This document shows, piece after piece, positions 1 through 8,725 of a DNA stretch of 48,300 nucleotides; within the stretch, counting starts at the first letter, position 1, and each line of letters starts with the position of its first letter. The position numbers and the translations under genes are program-made. The stretch spans positions 1 to 48,300 of the forward strand of contig JAEESX010000004.1 of NCBI GenBank assembly GCA_016290145.1, read 5' to 3'. The stretch is from Caryophanales bacterium (GTDB taxonomy: Bacteria; Bacillota_I; Bacilli_A; RFN20; CAG-826). Under the pieces are notes generated by a model that saw only the letters and a list, made by a program, of their open reading frames with translations, ran no database searches and had not been told where the DNA came from.

Positions 1-1531
1 TACTATAGTTGTAGGCTAAGCCAAGGACACGTAAGGCATCCACTGCCATCGCATCACTTGCGGCCATAATATTCTTTTTATCTTCTTCGGTGATTTTTCT
101 CACTTTACCACCGATTTCAATTCTATCGGCAACCTTTAAAATGGAGTCGATTGCACCTTTGGTAAAGATGAGTTTCTTACCTTGGTACATGTGTTGAGTG
201 GACATCATTTTTCTCACTGAATCAAATGGATATTCATCAATACGTGGGGCAACACTTTCCAAATCACCTTTGTGTTGATTCATCTTGTTTGCATATTCCA
301 CTAATGCAATTTCAGTTGGGTCACCATAGACACCATTATCTACAGAAGCATTGCTACAAAGGGATAAGCCCATAGATAAGAATTTACATTTATCATTTGT
401 GATATCATCTGGACCAACCATTTTGCCATCGATGTAGGCGCGGACTACTGTCATCTTATTTTGTGTTAATGTACCGGTCTTATCGGAACAAACAACACTA
501 ACAGCGCCTAATGTTTCAACAGATGGAAGTTTTCTAACAATTGTGTTAGCTCTAACCATCTTTTGCATACCTAAGGCTAAGACGATTGTAACAACTGCTG
601 GTAAGCCTTCTGGAATAGCGGCAACGCCTAAACTAATTGCAAACATAAAGTTTTCAATTAATTCATCAATCCAACCTTGTCCTGTGGTTGGTGTATGAAG
701 AAAGATTAAACCCGCTAATTGGACAACGAATAACACTGCAACAATTGCGATAGTTAAAATACCTAAGAATTTAGATAATTTGGCTAGTTGTTTTTGAAGT
801 GGGGTTGGGTCTTCTTCGCCTTCGGATAATAACTTAGCAATCTTACCAGTTTCGGTTTTCATACCAGTTAAGACAACAACGCCTTCACCACGACCATAGA
901 CAACAGGTGTGGACATATAAGCCATATTAACTCTATCACCAACACCAACTTCATCAGAAAAGACCATATTTGCATCTTTCTCTACTGGTAAAGATTCACC
1001 GGTTAATGATGATTCATCAGTCTTTAAATTAATTGATTCAATTAAACGTAAGTCAGCAGGAACTGTTCTGCCTTCTTCTAAGACAACAATGTCACCAGGA
1101 ACAAGTTCTTCTGCTTTTAGTTCTACTAAAGCACCATCTCTTCTCACGATACATGTTGGAGAAGACATTTTCTTTAAGGCTTCGAGTGATTTCTCGGCCT
1201 TGCTTTCTTGGATTGTGCCGATAATTGCGTTTAAAACAACAACGCCCATGATAATAACAGGATCGGCAAAATCAAATCCTTCAGATGGGTCACGAACATA
1301 TGTGTAAATAGAAATTGCTAAACTTAATAATGCAGCGGCAATCAAAATAAAGATCATTGGATCATTAAAGTTGCCTAAGAAGACTAAGATAAGCGGTTTC
1401 TTTTTCTTTTCTGCGAGTTTATTGAGGCCATATTTAGCCATTCTTTGACCCGCTTCTTCTGTCGATAACCCCGTCTCAGGATTCACTTCAAATTCTTGAA
1501 GCGTTTCTTTAGCGTTTTTGGTTTCGTACAT
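1..1531 (-). CDS. P2-type cation-transporting ATPase (Ca2+/Mn2+ type), C-terminus outside window
   Basis: An integral membrane pump that exports a divalent cation at the cost of ATP. I translated it by hand: about 510 residues are visible from MYETKNAKETL, and the rest lies beyond base 1. Seen in order are an N-terminal cation-ATPase domain, two membrane segments, the actuator motif LTGES near residue 177, a fourth membrane segment with PEGLP (typical of SERCA/PMR1-like pumps), the phosphorylation motif CSDKTGTLTQ near residue 349, and part of the nucleotide-binding domain with FTKGAID. The start has a good ribosome site (AAAAGGAG). A candidate manganese riboswitch lies directly upstream. By analogy with riboswitch-controlled YoaB/MgtA pumps of Lactococcus and Streptococcus, manganese (or calcium) efflux is the likely job; this is inference. 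Confidence 0.95.
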   Translation of the reverse strand, partial: MYETKNAKETLQEFEVNPETGLSTEEAGQRMAKYGLNKLAEKKKKPLILVFLGNFNDPMIFILIAAALLSLAISIYTYVRDPSEGFDFADPVIIMGVVVLNAIIGTIQESKAEKSLEALKKMSSPTCIVRRDGALVELKAEELVPGDIVVLEEGRTVPADLRLIESINLKTDESSLTGESLPVEKDANMVFSDEVGVGDRVNMAYMSTPVVYGRGEGVVVLTGMKTETGKIAKLLSEGEEDPTPLQKQLAKLSKFLGILTIAIVAVLFVVQLAGLIFLHTPTTGQGWIDELIENFMFAISLGVAAIPEGLPAVVTIVLALGMQKMVRANTIVRKLPSVETLGAVSVVCSDKTGTLTQNKMTVVRAYIDGKMVGPDDITNDKCKFLSMGLSLCSNASVDNGVYGDPTEIALVEYANKMNQHKGDLESVAPRIDEYPFDSVRKMMSTQHMYQGKKLIFTKGAIDSILKVADRIEIGGKVRKITEEDKKNIMAASDAMAVDALRVLGLAYNYS

Positions 1532-1547
1532 AAAAATTACTCCTTTT

Positions 1548-1635
1548 GGAAGCAATCGTCTCGCGCATTTTCATGGTCATAATCCGGATATATTATCGTG
1601 TTGACGAATTTATGACTTAGCTACTCCCGCTTACT
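1548..1635 (-). promoter_or_regulatory. Candidate yybP-ykoY (Mn2+) riboswitch
   Basis: Read on the minus strand, the leader of the ATPase gene holds the elements I know from this riboswitch family, in order: GCGGGAGTAGC, then GTCAAC, then ATTATGACC, then GCGAGACG, closed by a short outer stem (GTAAGC with GCTTCC). The 3' side of that stem ends next to the ribosome binding site of the gene, so folding could affect translation. The family senses Mn2+ and often precedes P-type ATPases and other metal exporters. The motif match was made by eye and not with a covariance model. Confidence 0.8.
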
Positions 1636-1681
1636 ATTTCCGTTAAATATTATATTTAATATCTTTCTTTTATAAAAGAAG

Positions 1682-1717
1682 AAAAAAAGCCCATGTCAGT
1701 TTTTATGACATAGGCTC
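1682..1717 (-). terminator. Rho-independent terminator of the LRR lipoprotein gene
   Basis: On the minus strand an 11-bp stem (AGCCTATGTCA with TGACATGGGCT, one G-U pair) with a 7-base loop is followed by seven T residues. It lies 20 bases past the lipoprotein stop codon. Confidence 0.88.
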
Positions 1718-1737
1718 TTATTTTAGTTTTCTATCGT

Positions 1738-4029
1738 TTATAGACTGATAAGATATTCGTTTGCGTTAGTACTTTCTGCGCCATACATTTCGATGATGAT
1801 GTATCCGCCTGGAATACCAGTAACTGTTTGTTCATAGTTTGGCGCAGCAACTTCTTGAATAACGGTAAGGTCTGATTGCATTAATGTGACCTTGTTATTC
1901 GCATAAGCAGCGACATAAAGACTATATGTTTCAGTTTCGCTATATGGGAAGGAATAAACGAATGCGATTGTGTCTTCACCACTTGAACCACCGACAGTAC
2001 CTGTAACTGGAATTGCATTTTCACCATGATAGAAGTCTTCTTCTGATAATTCATAGACGATTTTAGCGTCACCGTTCCAATTTGCATCCCATCCTGTAGG
2101 AGCGGTTTGGTTATTCTTAATGAAACGGTTCCATTGATAAGCTTCTTTATATTCAAGATTTGTGTAGTTAACGACAACGCCATATAAATCTCCGCAGCCA
2201 TCAAATGCTTTTTCGCCAATAACGGAAGCTCCTTTAGCGGCAGTAAAGACGCCTGTTAAACCGGTATTAGCAAAGGCATAATCACCAATTTCAGTAATAG
2301 AACCGCAGTATAAAGTTGATAATTCTTCACAACCATCAAATGCGTGGGCACCAATTCTGCTGATACCAGCAGCGTTAACACCAACTGTCGCAACATTTGT
2401 GTGAGCAAAAGCGTAATCACCAACTACTGAATTACCATTCAAGGTAAGACTTGTTAAATTAGCGTTACCAAGGTTGAATAAACCATCTTCATTACCGACA
2501 GCGACGTTTGCACCATAGATATACATTGTTTTTGAAGGTGCTGGAGCTTTGGTAACTTTGAATGCCATTTCAATTGTTTGTTTTGCGCCGGATGTGAAAT
2601 AGAAACCTACATGGCTACTATCAGTGAGATAGACAATCATTGGATTACTGCTAGTAAACCCTTGCATATCGAATTTGACAGTTTTGGCATCATTAAATGT
2701 CATAATTGTTGGAGAGCCTGCGTTGTTATAGAATGGGACTGTTAATGTCATGTCGTCTAATACGACTTCACTATAATTCATAAGTTCGCCATTTTCTTTT
2801 GCGAGTGAACTACCATAGATAGTCATTCCTTCGGCTGTTGGCATTGTAAATGTGCTCATAACGTTACCTAAGTAACTACCGACATTAGCGGTCACTGTTT
2901 TTGATGTAGAACCATCAGCCCAAACACCAACACCAGAAAGGATTGTTAATTGAACTGTGGCAATGTCTTTTGAATAAGAGAATGTCAAATTGTAAAGACG
3001 TGTTGAACCAAATGTTGAACAGTTACCAAATGTAGTATCTTTGACGCTTGTTGGTAAGCCATTATTATTCCACACCATGATTCTTTCGATAACTGAATCA
3101 CCAGATGCCATATTCATAATAGCCATTAAAGAATCTAAAGATTCTGAGTAATAGAGATAATAGTAATCATAATCTGGGACATAAGAAGCACGATTGTGGA
3201 AGAGCTCAATTAAATCATATTTGTGCTTTGCACTTTCGAATCTTTCACTACCTCTAATAAGAAGATCATTTTCTAATGTAATAATTTCTTCAGAGTTGCA
3301 ATAACCAATTGTTCCATTTGCATGGCCAGATTGATAATCAAGCGTTGCGCCTTCAAAGGCTTCTGCTTTTTCGATGAAAGCATTTCTTGAAATTCTTTCG
3401 TAAGAATCAACAGTATCTTTTTCTTGCCATGTGAATGTTAAATCTTTTAAAGGTCTGATATCTAGTGCGTAATGAACTAATGGATCAGGAGAAACATCAG
3501 CAACTGCACTTTTAACACTAACGGTTAAACCATCTGCGTTAAAGACATATGTAATTGTGGCGAAAACATCTTCAGCAACAGGTTCTTGATACTTCACCAT
3601 ATATGGTGTTTCTTTATTGCCTTTGTTTAAATAATAGACATTCTCATCTTCTTCTGAGAAATAAGAAGCAAAGCCCATTACATAATTCATTGCATATGAG
3701 TTAACTCCATAGCCTTGTGGTCTAGTACGTGGTCTAGACATGCCATCATCAAATCTCACTGGTTCATCAGTGAAGCTTGCTAATACAGATGATTCAGCAT
3801 AGTCCTTCACGGTACCATTAATGAGACATTTCTTATATGAAGCATCATTGAAGGATTTTCCTTGAAGAGCGGCCATATAAGTTTCATAAGTTACCTCTTT
3901 AAATTCATCAGGTTCTACTGGATCTGGAGGAGTGACTGGATCATCTTTTCCCTTGTCACCACCACAGCCACCGAGTAAACCGATGACCATACTCAAAGCG
4001 GCAATAGTTAATATGTTAAATTTCTTCAT
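1738..4029 (-). CDS. Large lipoprotein with BspA-type leucine-rich repeats
   Basis: A predicted surface-anchored protein of 763 residues. The N-terminus is a lipoprotein signal: a basic start, a hydrophobic stretch and the lipobox LLGGC with the lipidated cysteine at residue 22, followed by an acidic, proline-rich linker (about 25-45). Residues 45-520 are beta-rich and I do not recognise them. Residues about 523-640 carry repeats such as GDYAFAHT, GAHAFDGC, GDYAFANT and GEKAFDGC, the BspA-like (LRR_5) pattern seen in surface proteins of gut and oral bacteria, often linked to adhesion. The last 100 residues look like a further beta domain. It starts just after the response regulator gene, with SD GAGAGGA. 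Its ligand is unknown; regulation by the adjacent sensory operon is a guess from position. Confidence 0.88.
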   Translation of the reverse strand: MKKFNILTIAALSMVIGLLGGCGGDKGKDDPVTPPDPVEPDEFKEVTYETYMAALQGKSFNDASYKKCLINGTVKDYAESSVLASFTDEPVRFDDGMSRPRTRPQGYGVNSYAMNYVMGFASYFSEEDENVYYLNKGNKETPYMVKYQEPVAEDVFATITYVFNADGLTVSVKSAVADVSPDPLVHYALDIRPLKDLTFTWQEKDTVDSYERISRNAFIEKAEAFEGATLDYQSGHANGTIGYCNSEEIITLENDLLIRGSERFESAKHKYDLIELFHNRASYVPDYDYYYLYYSESLDSLMAIMNMASGDSVIERIMVWNNNGLPTSVKDTTFGNCSTFGSTRLYNLTFSYSKDIATVQLTILSGVGVWADGSTSKTVTANVGSYLGNVMSTFTMPTAEGMTIYGSSLAKENGELMNYSEVVLDDMTLTVPFYNNAGSPTIMTFNDAKTVKFDMQGFTSSNPMIVYLTDSSHVGFYFTSGAKQTIEMAFKVTKAPAPSKTMYIYGANVAVGNEDGLFNLGNANLTSLTLNGNSVVGDYAFAHTNVATVGVNAAGISRIGAHAFDGCEELSTLYCGSITEIGDYAFANTGLTGVFTAAKGASVIGEKAFDGCGDLYGVVVNYTNLEYKEAYQWNRFIKNNQTAPTGWDANWNGDAKIVYELSEEDFYHGENAIPVTGTVGGSSGEDTIAFVYSFPYSETETYSLYVAAYANNKVTLMQSDLTVIQEVAAPNYEQTVTGIPGGYIIIEMYGAESTNANEYLISL

Positions 4030-4073
4030 ATAACATTTTCCTCTCTTTTAACGTATTCATTGTCGCATACGCG

Positions 4074-4104
4074 TATAAAAAAATAATGTGCCGTGAAGCA
4101 CATT
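4074..4104 (-). terminator. Terminator of the sensory operon
   Basis: A 7-bp stem (AATGTGC with GCACATT) with loop TTCACG, followed on the minus strand by ATTTTTTTAT. It starts about 20 bases after the response-regulator stop and separates that operon from the lipoprotein gene. Confidence 0.85.
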
Positions 4105-4122
4105 TTTCTTATAAAGAAGAAT

Positions 4123-4752
4123 TTATTTTTTCTCGTTAATAACAATTCCAAGTCTAACCGCTTCTGCGACGAGTTCGGTTCTTGTATGGAATCCGGTTTT
4201 AAATAATAAGTTTTCAACGTGTCTTTTAACTGTACCGGGAGATAAGAAAAGTCTTTCCGCAATCTCTTGGTTAGAGTCGCCCGTTAGCATCTCTTTTAAG
4301 ATTTCTAGCTCTCTATCTGTTAAGTCGTGATTTGTGACTTGTCCGAACTTCACCATAGGTGTTTCATCTGGATAGATGCGTTCACCCTTCATAGTTCTAT
4401 CAATAATCTCGATGATGTTTTCTTTGTTTTCGTCTTTATACCAGAAAGAATCAACACCGATTTCTTTGGCTTTTTTAATCCAAGAATATTCTGGTAAGGA
4501 TGTGACGATAATAATCTTAATTTCTGGGAATTGTTTTTTAATCTCTTCCGCGGCGAGAAGACCACTATTACCTTGGAAGGTATAAACATCCATTAAGATG
4601 AGATCCACTTCCTTATTTTGGCAGTACGCTAAAGCTAAAGAAGCGTCGTTTAAAGAAGCCTGGTGTACATAATCCTTATTTGAAGAAATAAAGATTTCTA
4701 GTAACTGCCTGGGCATTTGTTGGTCTTCAACGATTAATACTTTATAGGGCAT
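4123..4752 (-). CDS. NarL/LuxR-family two-component response regulator
   Basis: A cytoplasmic DNA-binding regulator of 209 residues. The receiver domain (about 1-120) has the acidic pair E9-D10, the phospho-acceptor D55 in LILMDVY, a conserved T/S after strand 4 (VTS) and the lysine in WYKDE. The C-terminal LuxR-type helix-turn-helix (about 143-205) is clear from LTDRELEILKEML, NQEIAERLFLSPGTVKRHV and a following LLFKTG. The gene overlaps the kinase gene upstream by 11 bases, so the two are translationally coupled and very likely cognate. It is the last gene of the operon and is followed by a terminator. Targets are unknown; the LRR lipoprotein gene just downstream is a natural candidate. Confidence 0.95.
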   Translation of the reverse strand: MPYKVLIVEDQQMPRQLLEIFISSNKDYVHQASLNDASLALAYCQNKEVDLILMDVYTFQGNSGLLAAEEIKKQFPEIKIIIVTSLPEYSWIKKAKEIGVDSFWYKDENKENIIEIIDRTMKGERIYPDETPMVKFGQVTNHDLTDRELEILKEMLTGDSNQEIAERLFLSPGTVKRHVENLLFKTGFHTRTELVAEAVRLGIVINEKK

Positions 4753-5995
4753 CTTTGACCTCGATTCTTAAGATAAAGCGTTCTTCATTAATGATAGTCA
4801 TCTTACCATTGAGTTCTTCTACACTCTTTTCAATATTAGTGAATCCACCACCTTTAATAATTGGTTTGGTGTTCACGTTATTCTCATTAATGAAAGACAT
4901 AGTAATGACGTCTTTATCATGCTTAATATCTATTATAATCTTTTTATTTTTCGTATGTTTAGCAACATTGAGCAAGGACTCTTTCGTCGCTTTGATAAAT
5001 AAACTCGTTATCTTTTCATTAGATAAGATAGGTGAGAAATCTTTGCATTCCATTTCAATGCCAATCGCATCAGCGAGAGTCTTTAAGTCATTGATGAAAT
5101 CTTCATTATTACTTTCCGCTTCTTTACAAAGTAACAAAGCATTATTTTCCCACTTAGAAAGAATATTGTTTCTCTCTTCTTTGTTGTCATTACTTAATAA
5201 GTAACTGCTTTGTAACACTAATGTGTTCATCTCGTTATGGATGTTAATCTTCGCAGATAAGATTTCTCTATGTCTAATAAATTCAAGCATCTTTTCATTA
5301 TATGAAGCGAGTTCTTTATTCATTTGTTCTAACTTCTCATTATCTTCTTTAATGAGTTCATTTTTCTTCACTAGTTCTGTGACATCTAAAGCGATTAATT
5401 CATTGATGGTTTGAGAGTCATTAGAATTAACAAATGGAAGTCCACTGCTAACGGTGATTTCTTTATTGATGAACTTATAAGTTGAACCATCTTCTAAAGT
5501 AATTGTTTGATCCTTAACAAGTTTTAAGAATGTATTACCGTTTTGGATAAAGTTCTTAGTTAAGGAAGAAGCAATCTTGGCCATTGTCTTATTAATTAAT
5601 AAGCAAGCACCGTCTTTATCAAAATATAAGAAGCCTTCTTTAGAGGCGTTAAATCCTTTAATAATAGAGTTAGAGGAAACGTGCGTTCTTGTGTACCTAT
5701 ATAAATAGAAACTTAAGACAGGCACGATTAATGTGATTAAAGATAAAACAATGATGTAGGCATATAGAGGCAAGCTAGCAAACCAATTGCTTAATGGATC
5801 CGAGCCACCTTTGATGAACATAGTCATTACTTGTGGGATGAACGCCATAACAAGTGCAAAGAATAATGAAATACCTGATTGAACATATTTCTTAATGATG
5901 AAATAGCGGATTCCAAAGAACACAAAAGCCATGTTCAATAAAACAATCCAAGAGAAGATAAGGGCAATCACTATTTGAGGACAATTAATTATCAT
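4742..5995 (-). CDS. Membrane histidine kinase, LuxR-pathway type
   Basis: A 417-residue sensor kinase, probable partner of the downstream regulator. The first 110 residues hold about three membrane segments. Residues about 125-200 resemble a PAS domain (EGFLYFDKDGACLLIN), then comes a coiled coil (about 205-245). The likely phospho-accepting histidine is in INIHNEMN near residue 253, replacing the usual LHDxxxH. The ATPase domain shows an N box (KESLLNVAKH, near 340) and a glycine-rich box (KGGGFTNIEKSVEELNG). The start overlaps the stop of the upstream 7TM gene (ATGA). The dimerisation region is short and divergent, so exact subfamily is uncertain; kinase activity is likely because N and G boxes are retained. 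Confidence 0.88.
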   Translation of the reverse strand: MIINCPQIVIALIFSWIVLLNMAFVFFGIRYFIIKKYVQSGISLFFALVMAFIPQVMTMFIKGGSDPLSNWFASLPLYAYIIVLSLITLIVPVLSFYLYRYTRTHVSSNSIIKGFNASKEGFLYFDKDGACLLINKTMAKIASSLTKNFIQNGNTFLKLVKDQTITLEDGSTYKFINKEITVSSGLPFVNSNDSQTINELIALDVTELVKKNELIKEDNEKLEQMNKELASYNEKMLEFIRHREILSAKINIHNEMNTLVLQSSYLLSNDNKEERNNILSKWENNALLLCKEAESNNEDFINDLKTLADAIGIEMECKDFSPILSNEKITSLFIKATKESLLNVAKHTKNKKIIIDIKHDKDVITMSFINENNVNTKPIIKGGGFTNIEKSVEELNGKMTIINEERFILRIEVKDAL

Positions 5996-7602
5996 TTTGT
6001 GTCCTCCTTTTTAATAACGATATAAGTCACATCATCTTCAGTAGAAATAGATGTATAACTGAATTCGTTAATCTTTAAATCTTTGCCTTCAATATTTATT
6101 TTTAATAAATATGCATCGTTAAATAAGACAGTCACACCAGAGATATTATCTAGGTTATTAATGATAGTTTTTCCAATAAATGTATAAGCTTCAGAAATCT
6201 TCGTGGAAGAGTATGATTCTTTACATTCACCCACTAATGCGGTTTTGATGCCAATCTTCTCTAAATAACGAAGTGTTTCATTAATGGATAAATATAATTC
6301 ATTGAGTTCAACTTCTTGCTTCTCTTCGGATAGTAATTTTAAGTTAGCAAATCTCTTAATATAGATACTTAAAAGCAATATGATTGGCATGTTCTTATCG
6401 AATAAGGACATATCCTTTTTAATCTCTCTAGATAATTCCATAATCTTTGAAGATTCATCAAAGACATCTTTAGCGATTCCGTCATAGAGTTTGTCTTTTT
6501 CTAAGATGGCTAATTGTTCTTCTTTTAAGTTACTTGTAAGAAGGTTTAATTGTTCTTCTTCTTTAAGTCTATCGTTAAGTTCACTGAGTTCTTGATAGAT
6601 AGCGTTTAAGTCAGAAATATCACTAATCCAAGTAATTTTTCCACCAGGAATTGCGGTGTTTTGATATAAATAGTTATCCACTACGACTTGTTCTTCTTTA
6701 ACGTCTTTAATGAGTTCACTATCGGTGTTTTGATAGACGACTTTATTAGAACGATCAGTAATAAACGCCGGCAAAGACATATTCAAGAACATGTTTCCAT
6801 AGTTTCTATTTGAAGGAATGATTCTAAGGCTAATTAAACTGAAGATGTATCCACCGATCATGAAACATAATGTTTCAGGGAATTCACACAAAATGGAATA
6901 TCCTTTGTACTTAGGTGTGAGGTTGAAAATATATAACAACATATAGGCCAAACCTAAGATCAAAGGAATAAGTGAAATATAGGAATATCGTCTGCCTTTA
7001 GCAATTTGACATTGACGGAAGAAGACGACGAATGAAGCGATATATTGAAGCGCAACATAAACAAGAACAATGTAATAAGTGATACCATGACTATAATCGC
7101 TATCCCAGTTAACAAATCCTTCATTAAATTTAAATGTGGTTTGATGGAAATCATTAAGGGCAATAAAGACCGCTAATATCAAAGATATTGCACCCGTAAT
7201 AGCACAAGCGATTAGAACACCTTTCTTATGTGTTTCATAATAGTTAGACAACGATGTTACAAGCAAGAAATATGGGATAAATAAAACAGGTAAATAATAT
7301 AAATACCAAAGGTGTCTAGAGACTATATCAATTTGTGAGAAACCACCATATTTGAGAACTCTTAAAACCATTAAAGTAATCATTAATGAGGCAATGGTAA
7401 TAAGGCACACTTTCTGTTTGAAATATGAGATGTGAATTACAAAGTAAAGTAACAATATAATAGATAAGAAAATGAAAATAAATGCGGACACAATAAGTTT
7501 GCTATTCACAAGGTCGATAGCAAATTGAGATACACCCACTATTAAGTAGATAAACAATATAACTAAATTGATAACGATAACGTTAAGCAAAGTCTTTTTC
7601 AT
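5992..7602 (-). CDS. 7TM sensor protein with degenerate histidine-kinase-like tail
   Basis: A 536-residue membrane protein that opens the sensory operon. About eight hydrophobic helices fill the first 270 residues, in the style of the 7TM modules that precede signalling domains in Firmicutes (note RHLWYLYYLPVLFIPYFLL). A PAS-like stretch (about 275-330) and a coiled coil (about 330-375) follow. The remaining tail keeps the order of a kinase core but I find no phospho-accepting histidine, no N box and no glycine-rich G box. It therefore looks like a receptor or pseudokinase that may form a complex with the active kinase encoded next. There is no Shine-Dalgarno sequence; a -10 box sits 8 bases before the ATG. 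The signal is unknown. Confidence 0.8.
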   Translation of the reverse strand: MKKTLLNVIVINLVILFIYLIVGVSQFAIDLVNSKLIVSAFIFIFLSIILLLYFVIHISYFKQKVCLITIASLMITLMVLRVLKYGGFSQIDIVSRHLWYLYYLPVLFIPYFLLVTSLSNYYETHKKGVLIACAITGAISLILAVFIALNDFHQTTFKFNEGFVNWDSDYSHGITYYIVLVYVALQYIASFVVFFRQCQIAKGRRYSYISLIPLILGLAYMLLYIFNLTPKYKGYSILCEFPETLCFMIGGYIFSLISLRIIPSNRNYGNMFLNMSLPAFITDRSNKVVYQNTDSELIKDVKEEQVVVDNYLYQNTAIPGGKITWISDISDLNAIYQELSELNDRLKEEEQLNLLTSNLKEEQLAILEKDKLYDGIAKDVFDESSKIMELSREIKKDMSLFDKNMPIILLLSIYIKRFANLKLLSEEKQEVELNELYLSINETLRYLEKIGIKTALVGECKESYSSTKISEAYTFIGKTIINNLDNISGVTVLFNDAYLLKINIEGKDLKINEFSYTSISTEDDVTYIVIKKEDTK

Positions 7603-7610
7603 CTTTATTT

Positions 7611-7616
7611 ATTATA
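7611..7616 (-). promoter_or_regulatory. -10 box of the sensory operon, leaderless arrangement
   Basis: A perfect TATAAT on the minus strand lies 8 bases upstream of the ATG of the 7TM gene. A transcript from it would start at or next to the start codon. No good -35 box or ribosome site is seen. Confidence 0.55.
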
Positions 7617-7621
7617 TGCTG

Positions 7622-7655
7622 ATAAAAGAAAAAGCACATCTTTATGATGTACTTT
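7622..7655 (-). terminator. Terminator of the XRE regulator gene
   Basis: A 10-bp stem (AAAGTACATC with GATGTGCTTT, one T-G pair) with a 5-base loop, followed by TTCTTTT on the minus strand, 14 bases after the regulator stop codon. Confidence 0.8.
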
Positions 7656-7669
7656 ATGAATGATTTGAA

Positions 7670-8554
7670 TCAATTCAATCTGTTGGTCAAAACGTAATAA
7701 TCCAAATCATATTCAGTTTCGCCAATCTTTATCACTTTCCCTGTGATGCTGTTTTTAAAACTTGATTTAGTGTATCTTCTCCACACCAGTGTCTCAAGAT
7801 TTTGATTCAAGAATGATTCAAAGTATACTTTTTTGCTGTCTCCACTTCCTTCTGAATCAAAGTATGATATTTTTATAACTTTTTGCTTCTTACCATCATA
7901 CTCAAGAAGATAATCCTCAGCTTTTTGGTATTCCGTCTTTTGATAGATGAGTTTTCCATCTATTCCCCAGTTATCTAAGAAATCTTGATCTATATAGGTT
8001 TTGATTATTTTTTTACCATCCACAAAAGAAGATTCCCCGATCCACGCTACCCCATCATCTTTTAAAGAAATAAATTGACTATAAACTCTTGAAAGGGATA
8101 ATGATTCATCGTATTCTTTGACTTCTATTTCGATACCGTCAAGATTATGAATGAAGACATTACCTTTTGTGCAAACATGGTAAGAATAATCTTTAACTAG
8201 TTCGCTCCCTTTTAAATCATAAATTGCCCAACACACTTCTTCTTCTGGTTTTAATTTTATGAACCAGTTTGGCAACTCTTCGTAATTCACTACTCCGTCA
8301 TGTTCTTTAACATACGTTAATTTCAAATCTTTCACAATTCTTGGAAGACTATTGACTTCAAAACCATGTAAAAGATCATCTGTTGTTACTCCTAATATAT
8401 CCGCTAATTTCTTTAGCATAACGATGTTTGGATAATTAAGGCCTGCTTCCCAAGAATAAATTGTTTGCCTAGTAACACCAACGGCAAAAGCTAATTCTTC
8501 TTGAGACAGATTATTTTTCTTTCTTAATAAAACTAAATTTCTTTCAAATTGCAT
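7670..8554 (-). CDS. XRE-family transcriptional regulator with unknown C-terminal domain
   Basis: A 294-residue cytoplasmic protein. Residues about 1-62 form a Cro/C1-type helix-turn-helix (LRKKNNLSQEELAFAVGVTR, then QTIYSWEAGLNYPNI and a leucine-rich third part), the layout of many small Firmicutes regulators. Residues about 75-290 are rich in predicted beta strands and aromatic residues, with repeated YxxxxG/K motifs such as DGKLIYQKTEYQ and YDGKKQKVIKISYFDSEG. I do not recognise this part; it might sense a ligand or a partner. The gene has a Shine-Dalgarno (GAGGAA), its own terminator and an inverted repeat upstream that may be its operator. It is monocistronic and lies between the sensory operon and a tRNA cluster. 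Confidence 0.85.
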   Translation of the reverse strand: MQFERNLVLLRKKNNLSQEELAFAVGVTRQTIYSWEAGLNYPNIVMLKKLADILGVTTDDLLHGFEVNSLPRIVKDLKLTYVKEHDGVVNYEELPNWFIKLKPEEEVCWAIYDLKGSELVKDYSYHVCTKGNVFIHNLDGIEIEVKEYDESLSLSRVYSQFISLKDDGVAWIGESSFVDGKKIIKTYIDQDFLDNWGIDGKLIYQKTEYQKAEDYLLEYDGKKQKVIKISYFDSEGSGDSKKVYFESFLNQNLETLVWRRYTKSSFKNSITGKVIKIGETEYDLDYYVLTNRLN

Positions 8555-8629
8555 AATAGGTTCCTCACTTTCTGCTATTATCGTAGAAAATTTGTGGGCT
8601 TATATCTACCAACTAAGTATAACTAATTT

Positions 8630-8647
8630 TGTAAGAAAAATCTTACA
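8630..8647. promoter_or_regulatory. Perfect inverted repeat upstream of the XRE gene
   Basis: TGTAAGA and TCTTACA form a perfect 7-bp dyad with a 4-base spacer, about 75 bases upstream of the XRE start codon. No T tract follows on either strand. A TATACT -10-like box lies between the repeat and the gene at about 8618-8623. This suggests an operator for autoregulation. Confidence 0.4.
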
Positions 8648-8685
8648 TTTTACTTTTATTCATTAATCTATATTTGAAAGAAATG

Positions 8686-8714
8686 TAAAAAATCCCCGAT
8701 TTGTATCAGGGATT
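8686..8714 (-). terminator. Terminator after tRNA-Leu(CAA)
   Basis: A 10-bp stem (AATCCCTGAT with ATCGGGGATT, one T-G pair) with a 4-base loop, followed by four to six T residues on the minus strand. It ends the transcript that carries the antiporter and the two tRNA genes. Confidence 0.9.
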
Positions 8715-8725
8715 ATTTACGATTA

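Noticed and set aside
4026-4262. A 78-residue minus-strand frame joining the response regulator end and the lipoprotein start
   Set aside because: It overlaps the regulator in another frame and runs through the terminator hairpin.
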